This document shows positions 1-8,937 of a DNA stretch of 61,107 nucleotides, one piece after another; position 1 is the stretch's first letter, and each line of letters starts with the position of its first letter. Source of the stretch: Desulfovibrionaceae bacterium. GTDB lineage: Bacteria; Desulfobacterota; Desulfovibrionia; Desulfovibrionales; Desulfovibrionaceae. Under the pieces are notes generated by a model. It was not told the origin of the DNA. It ran no database searches and saw nothing but the letters and a program-made list of their open reading frames with translations. The stretch is from contig JACCQO010000020.1 in assembly GCA_015709205.1 (NCBI GenBank), positions 1 through 61,107 of the forward strand, given 5' to 3'. The translations under genes were made by a program, and so were the position numbers.

Positions 1-40
1 GGAGGGGAGGGACCTCTTTGTAAAGAGGTCCCTCCCCTCC
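1..40 (-). terminator. long perfect inverted repeat downstream of the ClC gene
   Basis: A 19-bp perfect stem with a 2-nt loop (arms 1-19 and 22-40) lies just past the stop codon of the minus-strand ClC gene. Its core is ACCTCTTT/AAAGAGGT. It has no U-tract on the minus strand, so it may act as a 3' stabilising hairpin or be cut by the window edge. A related core occurs at 26843-26860. Confidence 0.5.
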
Positions 41-68
41 CCGCCTCCCCCCGGCTCTTCGCCTTCCC
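41..68. repeat. 28-nt dispersed repeat, copy 1
   Basis: This C-rich 28-nt stretch matches 16939-16966 with one mismatch. Both copies lie immediately downstream of the stop codon of a minus-strand gene (ClC here, trmI there). Confidence 0.6.
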
Positions 69-70
69 CG

Positions 71-1861
71 CTACTCCGCGCCCACGTCGCTGTGCAGCAC
101 GGCGCGGTCGTAGGCGGCGATGACGTCCTTTTCGCTCAGGGTGGCGAGCAGGGCGTTGCCGTGGTCCGGGTCGATCACGGGCAGTTGCGAGACGCCGCGT
201 TCGCCCATGAGCGACATGGCCGTGGCGATGGTGTCGCCGGGGTGCACGGTGACGACGTGGCGGGTGGCCACGTCGCGGGCGATGACCAGGGGGATGAGGT
301 CGGGTTCGTCGAGCACGGAGCGGATGTCGCGGAAGGAGATCACGCCGGTGAGGCGGCCGTCGGCGTCCACGGTGTGCAGGTAGGAGGCGTCCTCGGTCTT
401 GAAGCGGCGGATGATTTCGCCCAGGGGCGCGGCCTCGGCGATGGTCGTGCAGGTGGGTTTCATCAGGTCGCGGACCTTGAGGGTGCGCAGGATGTTCTGT
501 TCCATGCCTCCTTCGATGTCCACCCCGCGGCGCAGCAGCTTGATGGTGTAGATGGAGCCGCGCTTGAGGGTGGAGGCGATGAGGGTGGAGAGGATGCAGG
601 TGATCATCAGCGGCAGGATGATGTGGTAGGAGCCGGTGAGCTCGAAGATGATCAGGATGGCGGTGATGGGCGCGTGGGTGGTGCCGGCGACCAGGCCGCC
701 CATGGCCACCAGGGCGTAGGCCCCGGGGCTGGCCACCAGGCCGGGGAAGAGCTGGCCCGCGCACCAGCCGAAGATGCCGCCGGTCATGGCCCCGATGAAC
801 AGGGACGGGGCGAACACGCCGCCCGAGCCGCCCGAGCCGATGGTGACGGCCGTGGCCAGGATCTTTGCGCCGACCAGGGCCAGCAGGAGCATGGGGCCGA
901 TCTGGTTGGTCAGGGAGAGGTTGATGGCTCCGTAGCCCACGCCGAAGACGTGCGGGAGCTTGAGGAGCATGAGCCCGAGCAGCGCGCCGCCGATGGCGGG
1001 CTTGATGGTTTCGTGGATGGGCAGGGCGTCGAAGAGGTCCTCGCCCTTGTAGAGCAGGGTGGTGAAGGCGATGGCCACGAGGCCCGTGACCAGGCCCAGG
1101 AAGGGGTAGATGCAGAATTCCCAGAGCGAGGCGACCTCGTAGACCGGGACCACGAAGGCCGGGAAGTCGCCGAAGTAGTAGCGCGAGATGGTCGTGGCCG
1201 TGACCGAGGAGAGGACCACGGGCGAAAAGCTGGTCAGGCCGAAGTCGCCGAGGAGGATTTCCAGGGCGAAAAGCACGCCTGCCACGGGCGCGTTGAAGGT
1301 GGCGGCGATGCCCGCGGCCGCGCCGCAGCCTACCAGGGTCTTGCGTTGGAAGCGGTTGACCTTGAGGAGCTGGCCCACGGAGGAGCCGATGGAGGAGCCG
1401 ATCTGCACGATGGGCCCTTCGCGGCCCACGGAGCCGCCCGAGCCGATGGAGATGGCCGAGGCCAGGATCTTGACCAGGGCCACGCGCTTGCGGATGCGCC
1501 CTTCGCGCAGGACCACGGCCTCCATGACCTCGGGCACGCCGTGGCCCTTGGCCTCGCGCGCGCCGTAGTAGACGATGCAGCCCACGACCAGGCCGCCCAG
1601 GGCGGGCATGGCCACGAGCATCCAGGGCGGGATGACGTGGACGAATTCCAGGATGTCGCCGCCCTGTCCGTAGAACAGGTGCTGCATGGACTTGATGACG
1701 AAGCGGAAGGCCACAGCCCCGTAGCCGCCGAGCACGCCCACGAGCACGGCCATGAGCAGGATGGGGATCTGGCGGTTGAGGCGCAGTCTGGGGCGGTGGG
1801 TGGCGGTATCGGGCGCGTTCGGCTGGGGAGTGGCCGGGGAGGTCGTGGTCGGTGCGGTCAT
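71..1861 (-). CDS. ClC-family chloride channel/transporter with C-terminal CBS pair
   Basis: An inner-membrane anion channel or H+/anion exchanger of the ClC family, 596 residues. The pore signatures are visible: GHGVPE near 107-111, GREGP at 146-150 with the gating glutamate E148, and GGVFAPSLF at 347-355. A cytoplasmic CBS pair follows from about residue 465 to 590 and probably binds an adenine nucleotide. In helix H the sequence is FALEILL, so the position of the internal proton glutamate of E. coli ClC (E203) is I202. Exchangers usually keep Glu there, so this may be a channel or an uncoupled transporter. The start has GGAGCG upstream and an N-terminal tail rich in Thr and Pro. It lies 145 bp downstream of the histidine kinase on the same strand. 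Confidence 0.93.
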   Translation of the reverse strand: MTAPTTTSPATPQPNAPDTATHRPRLRLNRQIPILLMAVLVGVLGGYGAVAFRFVIKSMQHLFYGQGGDILEFVHVIPPWMLVAMPALGGLVVGCIVYYGAREAKGHGVPEVMEAVVLREGRIRKRVALVKILASAISIGSGGSVGREGPIVQIGSSIGSSVGQLLKVNRFQRKTLVGCGAAAGIAATFNAPVAGVLFALEILLGDFGLTSFSPVVLSSVTATTISRYYFGDFPAFVVPVYEVASLWEFCIYPFLGLVTGLVAIAFTTLLYKGEDLFDALPIHETIKPAIGGALLGLMLLKLPHVFGVGYGAINLSLTNQIGPMLLLALVGAKILATAVTIGSGGSGGVFAPSLFIGAMTGGIFGWCAGQLFPGLVASPGAYALVAMGGLVAGTTHAPITAILIIFELTGSYHIILPLMITCILSTLIASTLKRGSIYTIKLLRRGVDIEGGMEQNILRTLKVRDLMKPTCTTIAEAAPLGEIIRRFKTEDASYLHTVDADGRLTGVISFRDIRSVLDEPDLIPLVIARDVATRHVVTVHPGDTIATAMSLMGERGVSQLPVIDPDHGNALLATLSEKDVIAAYDRAVLHSDVGAE

Positions 1862-2006
1862 GATCGGTGCGCTCCGGGTTCGGGTGGCGAGCTGCGGCGA
1901 TGGCGGCCCGGCGCGACGGCGTGCGGGTGGGGTTCACGCGTCATGGCGCGAGTGTAGGGAAAATGTCGCCGTTTGCAAAGGGATGCGTGCGCCGTGCGGC
2001 GCGCGT

Positions 2007-5000
2007 TCAGGCGGCCGGGTCCGCCGCGCCGTCCGGGGGATCGCCTGGGGGCGGCGCGGGGCGGGCTGCGGGCCAGGCCTCGGCGGCCTGGCGCAGGAAG
2101 TCGAGCAGGGAGCGGGCCGCACCGAGGTCGCCGGAGCGCACCAGACGCCCCAGTTCGCCGCAGAGGGGGGCCGTGTCCGCGGCGTGGGCCGCGGGCAGCG
2201 CGGCCTGCAGTTCCTCCAGGGCGCGCGCGGCGGCCGCCGCGTCGCCGGATTCCAGGGCCCCGGCCGTGCGGGCCAGAAGCGCGGGCCAGGCGCTGCCGGG
2301 GGCATCCGGGGCCGGAGGAGCGGCCGGGGCCGCAGGGGCCGGAGGCGCGGGCGCGCTTTTGGGGGCGGCCCCGGGGGCCGTTTCGGAAGCGGTTTCGGAG
2401 ATGACCTCGCGAATGCGCGCCAGCAGTTCGTCCAGCCGGGCGGCGAGCGTGGGCAGCAGGGCGTCGGCAGCGTCGGCGTCGCCCGCCTCCGCGGCGCGCT
2501 CCAGTTCGTGCGCCGCGTCGGCCAGACGCAGGGCCGAAATGTTCGCGGATGCGCCCTTGAGCGTGTGCGCCAGGATGCGCGCCTCGTCGGCGTCGCCCCG
2601 GTCCAGGGCGGCGCGCAGGGTCTCGACGCAGTCGCCGAAGTGGTCGGGGAAGGAGCGCAGCACGTCCAGCAGCAGGGGGCGGCGGCCGCCCAGGCGCGCC
2701 ACGGCCCCGTCCACGTCGAGGATAGGCGGCTCGGGTATATCCTGGGCGGCTGGCGTAGCCTGAGCGGACGGTGCGGCCGCGCCGAGCGCGACCGGCGTAT
2801 CCGTTGTGCCCGGCGCCTCTTCCGGAAAGCCGACGCGCAGGTGCCGCGCCAGGGTGCCGAAGAGCACGGCGCGCTCGATGGGCTTGGTCACGAAGTCGTC
2901 CATGCCCGCGGCCAGGGCCTTTTCGCGCACGTCCCGCATGGCGTGGGCGGTCATGGCGACCACCGGCAGTTCGTGCCCGGCGCTGCGCAGGGCCCGCGTG
3001 GCGGCGTAGCCGTCCAGCTCGGGCATCTGCAGGTCCATGAGCACGGCGTCGAAGGGGGCGCGGGCCAGGGCCTCGAGCACCTCGCGGCCGTTTCCGGCCA
3101 CCTCGGCGCGCAGGCCGGCCGAGCGCAGGATCTCCACGGCCACCTGCTGGTTGATGGGATTGTCCTCGGCCAGAAGCACGCGCTTGCCCGCCAGCCCGGG
3201 GGGCGCGTCCTCGGACCCGGCCGCCTCGGAGGCGCGGTCCTCGGCGCTGACGATGCCCAGGGCCTCGCGCACGGCGTCGAACAGGCTCGACATCTTGACC
3301 GGCTTCATCAGGAACGCGGCCACGCCCAGGGCCTCGGCGCGCTGCACCTCGGCCTCGCGGCCGAAGGCGGTCATGACGATGACCGGGGGCAGGGATGCGC
3401 CCCGGGCCGCCAGGCTCTGCACCACCTCCATGCCGTCCATGCCCGGCAGCCGCCAGTCCAGGAGCACCAGGCCGTAGTCGGCCCCGCGCTCCTGCAGGAC
3501 CTCCAGGGCCTGTTCGCCCGTGGCGAGCACGTCGCAGTCCAGGCCGAAGGAGGTGAGCATGCGCCGGGTGACCAGGCTCACGAGCTGGTTGTCCTCCACC
3601 ACCAGGGCGCGCAGGCCGTGGAATTCCGGCGGGAGCACGCGGGCCAGGCGGCAGCTGGGCCGGTGCACGGCAAAGGGCAGGGTGAAGGCGAAGGTCGCGC
3701 CCTGGCCCGGACGGCCCGAGGCCCGGATCTCGCCGCCCATCAGGTGCACCAGCCGCCGCGAGATGGCCAGCCCCAGCCCCGTGCCGCCGAAGCGCCGCGT
3801 GGTGGAGCCGTCGGCCTGGGTGAAGGCCTCGAAGAGCCGCTCCACGTCCTCCTGGGCCATGCCCAGGCCCGTGTCGCGCACGGCGAAGGAGAGCACGGCC
3901 TTGCCCGGGCCCGCCTCTTCCGAGGTCACGGACACGGCCACCTCGCCGCTGTCCGTGAACTTGAAGGCGTTGGCCGTGAGGTTGACGAGCACCTGGCGCA
4001 GGCGCAACGGGTCGCCCACCAGTTCGGAGGGCACGTCGCGGGCCACGTCCACGATCATTTCGATGCCCTTCTGGGCCACGGTGGAGCGGAACAGGTCCGT
4101 GACCTCCTCGAGCACCGTGGTCAGGGAAAAGGGCGTGTGCTCGATCTCCAGCCGGTCGGCGTCGATCTTGGAGAAGTCCAGGATGTCGTTGATCAGTCCG
4201 AGCAGCGAGCGCGCCGAGGAGCGGATGATGGTCACGTACTCGCGCTGCTTGGCCGTGAGCGCCGTGGACAGGGTGATGTCGGCCATGCCGAGGATGGCGT
4301 TCATGGGCGTGCGGATCTCGTGGCTGACGTTGGCCAGGAATTCGCCCTTGGCCGCGTTGGCCTCCTCGGCCGCGCGCTTGGCGCCCTCCAGCTCCACGGT
4401 GCGCTCGGCCACCTTGTCCTCGAGCAGGGCGCGGTGCTCCTCCAGCTTGCGGTCGCGCGAGGCGATCTGCAGGAGCATGCCGTTGAAGTCCTTGACCAGG
4501 GTGCCGAGTTCGTCGTCGGCCGCGGCGGGCGCGCGCAGGGAATAGTCCTGCAGTCGCGAGACGTCGCGCGCCGTGCTCGTGAGCCCCTGCAGGGGGTTGA
4601 GGAGCTGGCGGCGGATGAGCAGGAAGATGGTGACCACGAGCAGGGTTTCCAGGAGCACGGTGCGCAGCAGGGAGCCCACCAGGGCCGTGCGCAGGTCCTC
4701 GACCATGAAGCGCCGGGTCACGAACACGCGCACCGTGCCGATGTTCTGGCCCTCGGTCATCAGCCTGCGTTCGCTCCACTGGCCCTGGAGCCGCTCGCCC
4801 CGGCGCATGGGCGCGGGCACCCAGTCCGCGTCGCGCCGCCGCCCGGCGAAGAGCGTTGTCCCGTCCTCCTCCAGCACCTCCACCCCGGCCAACCGCTTCT
4901 CGGCCATCTCGGTCTCGATGATCTCGCCCACGGAATTGGCGTCCAGGTTCCACACCGGCGCCAGCAGCACGCGCGAGAGGCGATTCACGGTCATGTCCGC

Positions 5001-5156
5001 CAGCCCGGCCAGGTCCCGCTCCATGGCCACCTTGCCCTGCACGTAGTCGAATCCCGCGGCCGCGCAGAGGAACAGCGCGGACACGCCCACGATCATCAGG
5101 GCGATCTTGGCCTGCAGGCCGTAGCGCAGGGAGTGTCCAATCGATCTCGGTGCCAT
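2007..5156 (-). CDS. hybrid sensor histidine kinase (HAMP, HisKA, HATPase, two REC, HPt)
   Basis: A membrane hybrid kinase of 1049 residues holding a whole phosphorelay in one chain. There are two membrane segments (about 16-36 and 163-182) around a periplasmic sensor of about 125 residues that I cannot assign. HAMP (183-235) and a coiled coil follow, then HisKA with the phospho-His at 279 in SHEIRTP, and an ATPase with DTGLGM and GGTGLGLAI. The first REC has [16 protein letters not shown] and MKP; the second has [17 protein letters not shown] and TKP. A C-terminal HPt carries its His in [11 protein letters not shown]. Both receivers look functional. The ATG at 5156 is chosen because the sequence upstream of it is not kinase-like; its ribosome-binding site is weak. 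The final output partner is not encoded next to it. Confidence 0.93.
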   Translation of the reverse strand: MAPRSIGHSLRYGLQAKIALMIVGVSALFLCAAAGFDYVQGKVAMERDLAGLADMTVNRLSRVLLAPVWNLDANSVGEIIETEMAEKRLAGVEVLEEDGTTLFAGRRRDADWVPAPMRRGERLQGQWSERRLMTEGQNIGTVRVFVTRRFMVEDLRTALVGSLLRTVLLETLLVVTIFLLIRRQLLNPLQGLTSTARDVSRLQDYSLRAPAAADDELGTLVKDFNGMLLQIASRDRKLEEHRALLEDKVAERTVELEGAKRAAEEANAAKGEFLANVSHEIRTPMNAILGMADITLSTALTAKQREYVTIIRSSARSLLGLINDILDFSKIDADRLEIEHTPFSLTTVLEEVTDLFRSTVAQKGIEMIVDVARDVPSELVGDPLRLRQVLVNLTANAFKFTDSGEVAVSVTSEEAGPGKAVLSFAVRDTGLGMAQEDVERLFEAFTQADGSTTRRFGGTGLGLAISRRLVHLMGGEIRASGRPGQGATFAFTLPFAVHRPSCRLARVLPPEFHGLRALVVEDNQLVSLVTRRMLTSFGLDCDVLATGEQALEVLQERGADYGLVLLDWRLPGMDGMEVVQSLAARGASLPPVIVMTAFGREAEVQRAEALGVAAFLMKPVKMSSLFDAVREALGIVSAEDRASEAAGSEDAPPGLAGKRVLLAEDNPINQQVAVEILRSAGLRAEVAGNGREVLEALARAPFDAVLMDLQMPELDGYAATRALRSAGHELPVVAMTAHAMRDVREKALAAGMDDFVTKPIERAVLFGTLARHLRVGFPEEAPGTTDTPVALGAAAPSAQATPAAQDIPEPPILDVDGAVARLGGRRPLLLDVLRSFPDHFGDCVETLRAALDRGDADEARILAHTLKGASANISALRLADAAHELERAAEAGDADAADALLPTLAARLDELLARIREVISETASETAPGAAPKSAPAPPAPAAPAAPPAPDAPGSAWPALLARTAGALESGDAAAAARALEELQAALPAAHAADTAPLCGELGRLVRSGDLGAARSLLDFLRQAAEAWPAARPAPPPGDPPDGAADPAA

Positions 5157-5315
5157 GGGTCGCTCTCGGGCGGCGCGCCGGGCGGAACGCCGCAACGGTC
5201 CAAGTATAGGGCGGCGACGGATTATTGCAAGAAATCGCGCGGCCGGGCCTGCGTTTTTCGGGTTTTCCCCCAAGGGGATCCGGCTGGGCCGGTTTCGCGT
5301 CGCGGCGTTCGCGCC

Positions 5316-6968
5316 TCAGCGCGTGCGCCGCAGGGCGGCCAGCGCGTCGCGCGCCTCGCGCAGCCCCAGCGCGTGTGCCGCGCCCAGATAGAGCAGGGCC
5401 CAGAGCGGGATGCAGCCCACGGCCGCCCCTGGGCCCCAGCGCAGTGACCACAGCGCCGCCGCGCCCACGGCGAGGCTCAGCCCGGCCATGGCCGCTACGC
5501 GGCCGCCTGCGCGGAACCACGGCCCCAACTCGCGGCGCAGGGCGCGCGCCAGGCAGAGCGCGTTGGCCCAGGCCGAGGCCGAGACCGCCAGGGCGATGCC
5601 CACGTGGCCGAGCGGGCCCATGAGCAGCGCGCCGCAGGCTGCGAAGATCGCCAGGGAGGCCACGGCCGCGACCACGGGCGGCCGCACCCGCCGGCGGGCG
5701 TAGAAGGCTGCGGCCAGCGGCCGCGTGGCGGCCAGGGCGGGGAGCCCGGCGGCGAAGGCGGCCAGGGCCTGGGCCGTGGCCGTGGCGTCCGCCGCGCCGA
5801 AGGCCCCGCGCTCGAAGAGCAGGGCGACGATGGGCCCGGCCAGGGCCGCGAGTCCGGCCGCGGCGGGCAGGTTCAGGAACAGGGCCAACCCCAGGGCCTG
5901 GTCCACGGTGCGCAGAAAACCATCGGTGCGCCCGGCCGCGGCCAGGGCGGAAAGATCGGGCAGCGCCGCCGTGCCCACGGCCACGGCAAAGACCCCCAGG
6001 GGCAACTGCACCAGGCGGTCCGCGTAGTACAGGTGCGCCACCGCGCCGCGCTCCAGGAGCGAGGCCATGACCGTGCCCAGGAGCACGGCGGTCTGGAAGG
6101 CCGCGGCCCCGGCCAGGGTCGGCAGGAGCAGGCGGCCCGCCTCGCGCGCGTGGCGGTCGGCCGGGCGCCACGGCCCGCGCCAGGAAAAGCCCGCCGCGCG
6201 CAGGAAGGGCTGCTGCAGGACCCACTGCAACACGCCCGCCGCGAGCACGGACCAGCACAGGGCAAGGGCCACGTCGTACCCCGCCCGCCAGGCCCCGAGC
6301 GCGCCCGCGATGAGGCAGAGGTTGAGGACCACCGGGGCCAGCGCCGGGGCCAGGAAGCGGCCCATGGAGTTGAGCACGCCCATGCACAGGGCCACCCCGC
6401 AGATGCACAGGGCGTAGGGAAAGCAGATCCGCGCCATGGCCGCGGCGCGGGCCAGCAGCGCGGGATCCTTGGCGAACCCCGGGGCCACGAGCAGCACCAG
6501 GGGCTCGGGAAAGAGCACGGCGAGCGCGCAGGCCGCGCCGAGCACGACCAGCAGCCAGAACCCGGCGGCCCGGGCCATGGCAAAGGCCGCCGCCTCGCCC
6601 CGCTCGCGGCGCGCGGCGCAGAACACGGGCACGAAGGCCATGGTCAGCGCGCCTTCGCCGAAGAGGCGGCGCAGCAGGTTGGGCAGGCGGAAGGCCACGA
6701 AAAAGGCGTCGGCCAGGGGCGAGGCCCCCAGGGTGAAGGCCACGACCAGGTCGCGCGCATAGCCGAGCACGCGGCTGGCGAGCGTGGCCCCGGCCAGCAC
6801 GGAGACGTTGCGTCCCAATCTTCCGGGCCCGGATCCGGGCCCGGCCGCCGCCGCGCCCCGCGCGTCCTGCGTGGAACTCGGCCCCTGTGTGGAGCACGGC
6901 TCCTGCGTGGAGCACGGCTCCCGCAGTCCTTCCGCCGTGTGTTTGTTGTCCCGCGCCCTTGCGTCCAT
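5316..6968 (-). CDS. murJ: lipid II flippase MurJ
   Basis: A multi-spanning inner-membrane flippase (MurJ/MviN) that moves the peptidoglycan precursor lipid II to the periplasm; 550 residues from the ATG at 6968. The family N-terminus is recognisable at SRVLGYARDLVVAFTLG, followed by FRLPNLLRRLFGEGALTMAF. The first 45 or so residues are not family-like. They contain three copies of a hexapeptide (EPCSTQ, EPCSTQ, GPSSTQ) encoded by an 18-bp tandem repeat, so the true start may be further in; a TTG just before GRNVSVLAG is possible but has poor spacing. It is divergent from the diguanylate cyclase gene. Confidence 0.9.
   Translation of the reverse strand: MDARARDNKHTAEGLREPCSTQEPCSTQGPSSTQDARGAAAAGPGSGPGRLGRNVSVLAGATLASRVLGYARDLVVAFTLGASPLADAFFVAFRLPNLLRRLFGEGALTMAFVPVFCAARRERGEAAAFAMARAAGFWLLVVLGAACALAVLFPEPLVLLVAPGFAKDPALLARAAAMARICFPYALCICGVALCMGVLNSMGRFLAPALAPVVLNLCLIAGALGAWRAGYDVALALCWSVLAAGVLQWVLQQPFLRAAGFSWRGPWRPADRHAREAGRLLLPTLAGAAAFQTAVLLGTVMASLLERGAVAHLYYADRLVQLPLGVFAVAVGTAALPDLSALAAAGRTDGFLRTVDQALGLALFLNLPAAAGLAALAGPIVALLFERGAFGAADATATAQALAAFAAGLPALAATRPLAAAFYARRRVRPPVVAAVASLAIFAACGALLMGPLGHVGIALAVSASAWANALCLARALRRELGPWFRAGGRVAAMAGLSLAVGAAALWSLRWGPGAAVGCIPLWALLYLGAAHALGLREARDALAALRRTR
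6865..6918. repeat. 18-bp tandem repeat, three copies
   Basis: Units at 6865-6882, 6883-6900 and 6901-6918 differ at a few positions. They encode the repeated hexapeptide in the N-terminal extension of MurJ if the 6968 start is used. Confidence 0.8.
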
Positions 6969-7057
6969 GCACCGGCTATACGGAGTTTCCGGCCCCCGCG
7001 CCAGCCCCGCGCCGCCCGCCCGCATCCCTGGGGGGCATCGTTCGGAAACAGCCGAGA

Positions 7058-7086
7058 TTGACCTTTGCGGCGGTTTGGAGAATAAC
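7058..7086 (+). promoter_or_regulatory. putative sigma-70 promoter of the diguanylate cyclase gene
   Basis: TTGACC (7058-7063), a 17-bp spacer and AATAAC (7081-7086) lie 50 bp upstream of the start codon at 7138. Confidence 0.5.
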
Positions 7087-7137
7087 CGATACTCACTACA
7101 GGTTCTCGACATCTTGGCGCGGGTCGCAGGGGGGCCA

Positions 7138-8937
7138 ATGGCCATTTTGAAAAGCAGGGTCGGAGAGGTGCTGACCGAACGGGTTGTGGGTGTGCCGCCG
7201 CGCACCCCCATCGGCGAGGCCGTTCGGTTGATGCGCGGCAAGAACATCAGCTCCATCGTGGTGATCGAGGACGGGCGCCCGGTGGGCATCTTCACGGAGC
7301 GCAACGTGGTGCGCCTGGCGGCCTCGCGGGGCGTGGCCTTCGCCGCCGCGCCCATCAGCGACGTCATGAGCGCGCCGGTGCTCACCGTGCCGCGCGAATC
7401 CTACATCTACGACGTCTTCAATCTCCTGGGAAACAGCAAGATCCGCCACCTGGTGGCCGTCAACGAGGACGGCTCCGTGGCGGGCATGATCAGCCAGACC
7501 AACCTGGTGGACCACCTGGGCGAGGACTGTTTCGTGCGCGGCGAAACCGTGGCGGACATCATGAGCCGCATCGTGTTTTCCGTGCCGCCGACCACCAGCG
7601 TGCTGCGCGCGCTCACGGAGATGGCCGACAAGTCCATCAGCTGTCTGGTGGTGGCCGAGAACGGGCGGCCCCTGGGCCTGCTCAGCGAGCGCGACGTGGC
7701 CGCCTTCGTCTGCGAAGGGGTCGACGTCTCGCGCAGGAACGTGGGCGAGGTGATGACCGCCCCGGCCCTGTGCGTGTCCCTGCGCGAGCCCGCGCGCCGG
7801 GCCATCTCCCTGATGCGCGCGCGCCGCGTGCGCCGCCTGGTGGTCACGGACGAGGAAGGCGTGATCCAGGGCCTGACCACGCAGACGAACATCGTCAAGA
7901 ACCTGGAGAGCCGCTACATCGAGACCCTGCGCGAGGTTATCCGCGAAAAGGACGAGGCCCTGCGCTCCACCTCCTCCGACCTGGAGGAGAAGACCATCTA
8001 CCTGGACGCGTTGCTCCATTCCCTGGAGCACGTGGGCGTGGTGGCCACGGACGTGGATTGCCGCATCCGCTACTTCAACCCCGCCGCCGAGCGGCTGCTC
8101 GGCGTGCGCGCGGGGGAAATGATCGGCTGCGACGTGCACGACACCATCGAGGACTACTTCACCGAGCACTCGCGCTTCGAGAACAGCGTGCGCCTGACGC
8201 GCGACCACGGCTCCCTGGGGTTTTCCGCGTTCCTGGGCGAGGGCGCGGAGCGGCGCTACATGCGCGGCCGGGTCGGGGCCATCCGCGACCAGGGCAACGA
8301 GGTGCGCGGCTACCTGCTCACCCTCTCGGACATCACCGAACGCAAGCTGGCCGAGGACACCATCCGGCGCATGGCCTTCTACGACGCGCTCACGGACCTG
8401 CCCAACCGGCTGCTCTTCCGCGACCGGCTGGAGCTGGAGCTGGCGCGCACCGCGCGCTCGGGCTCGTGCATGGGGTTGCTGTGCATGGACCTCAACGGGT
8501 TCAAGGAGATCAACGACACCCTGGGCCACCAGGCCGGAGACAAGGTGCTCCAGATCCTGGCGCGCCGGGTGGAGGACGTGGTGCGCCGCAACGACACGGC
8601 GGCGCGCGTGGGCGGGGACGAATTCCTCTTCATCCTGCCGGACGTGGGCGGCGAGGTGCACGCCCGCGCCCTGGCCGCCCGGCTGACCAGTGCCGTGGAA
8701 AAGCCGCTGAACATCGGCGGGGCCGAGGTGGGCGTGACCGCCAGCCTGGGCCTGGCCCTGTTCCCGGAGCACGCCGGGGACGCCGACGCCCTGCTGCGCG
8801 CCGCGGACCGGGCCATGTACGTGGCCAAGTCCCGCGCGGACGACCGTTCCTGCTGCGTGCTGGCCGAATGCGACGAAACCGCCGACCCGGGCGGCGAGGT
8901 CACGGACGCGCGTTCGAGGCCGCGCGCCCTGCACTGA
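7138..8937 (+). CDS. diguanylate cyclase with four CBS motifs and a PAS domain
   Basis: A cytoplasmic signalling protein of 599 residues that should make cyclic di-GMP from GTP. Two CBS pairs fill about residues 1-250 (repeats of the GKNISSIVVIEDGRPVGIFT type), then a short coiled coil, a PAS domain (about 300-420) and a GGDEF domain. The GGDEF motif is intact at 492-496. An RRND inhibitory I-site sits exactly five residues before it, so product inhibition is expected. There is no EAL or HD-GYP domain. CBS pairs usually bind adenine nucleotides, which suggests that energy state feeds into c-di-GMP output (inference). The start at 7138 has an AGGGGGG ribosome-binding site. The 3' end overlaps the convergent lipoprotein gene by 38 bp. 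Confidence 0.92.
   Translation: MAILKSRVGEVLTERVVGVPPRTPIGEAVRLMRGKNISSIVVIEDGRPVGIFTERNVVRLAASRGVAFAAAPISDVMSAPVLTVPRESYIYDVFNLLGNSKIRHLVAVNEDGSVAGMISQTNLVDHLGEDCFVRGETVADIMSRIVFSVPPTTSVLRALTEMADKSISCLVVAENGRPLGLLSERDVAAFVCEGVDVSRRNVGEVMTAPALCVSLREPARRAISLMRARRVRRLVVTDEEGVIQGLTTQTNIVKNLESRYIETLREVIREKDEALRSTSSDLEEKTIYLDALLHSLEHVGVVATDVDCRIRYFNPAAERLLGVRAGEMIGCDVHDTIEDYFTEHSRFENSVRLTRDHGSLGFSAFLGEGAERRYMRGRVGAIRDQGNEVRGYLLTLSDITERKLAEDTIRRMAFYDALTDLPNRLLFRDRLELELARTARSGSCMGLLCMDLNGFKEINDTLGHQAGDKVLQILARRVEDVVRRNDTAARVGGDEFLFILPDVGGEVHARALAARLTSAVEKPLNIGGAEVGVTASLGLALFPEHAGDADALLRAADRAMYVAKSRADDRSCCVLAECDETADPGGEVTDARSRPRALH

Noticed and set aside
1858-6972. Very long open frames antiparallel to or shifted from real genes (for example a 1704-codon frame here and similar ones at 1752-5447 and 25355-29584)
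   Set aside because: They are Arg/Gly/Ala/His-rich translations of GC-rich DNA in the wrong frame, overlapping genes with clear domains in another frame. In places they continue into a real gene, which I annotated from its own start.
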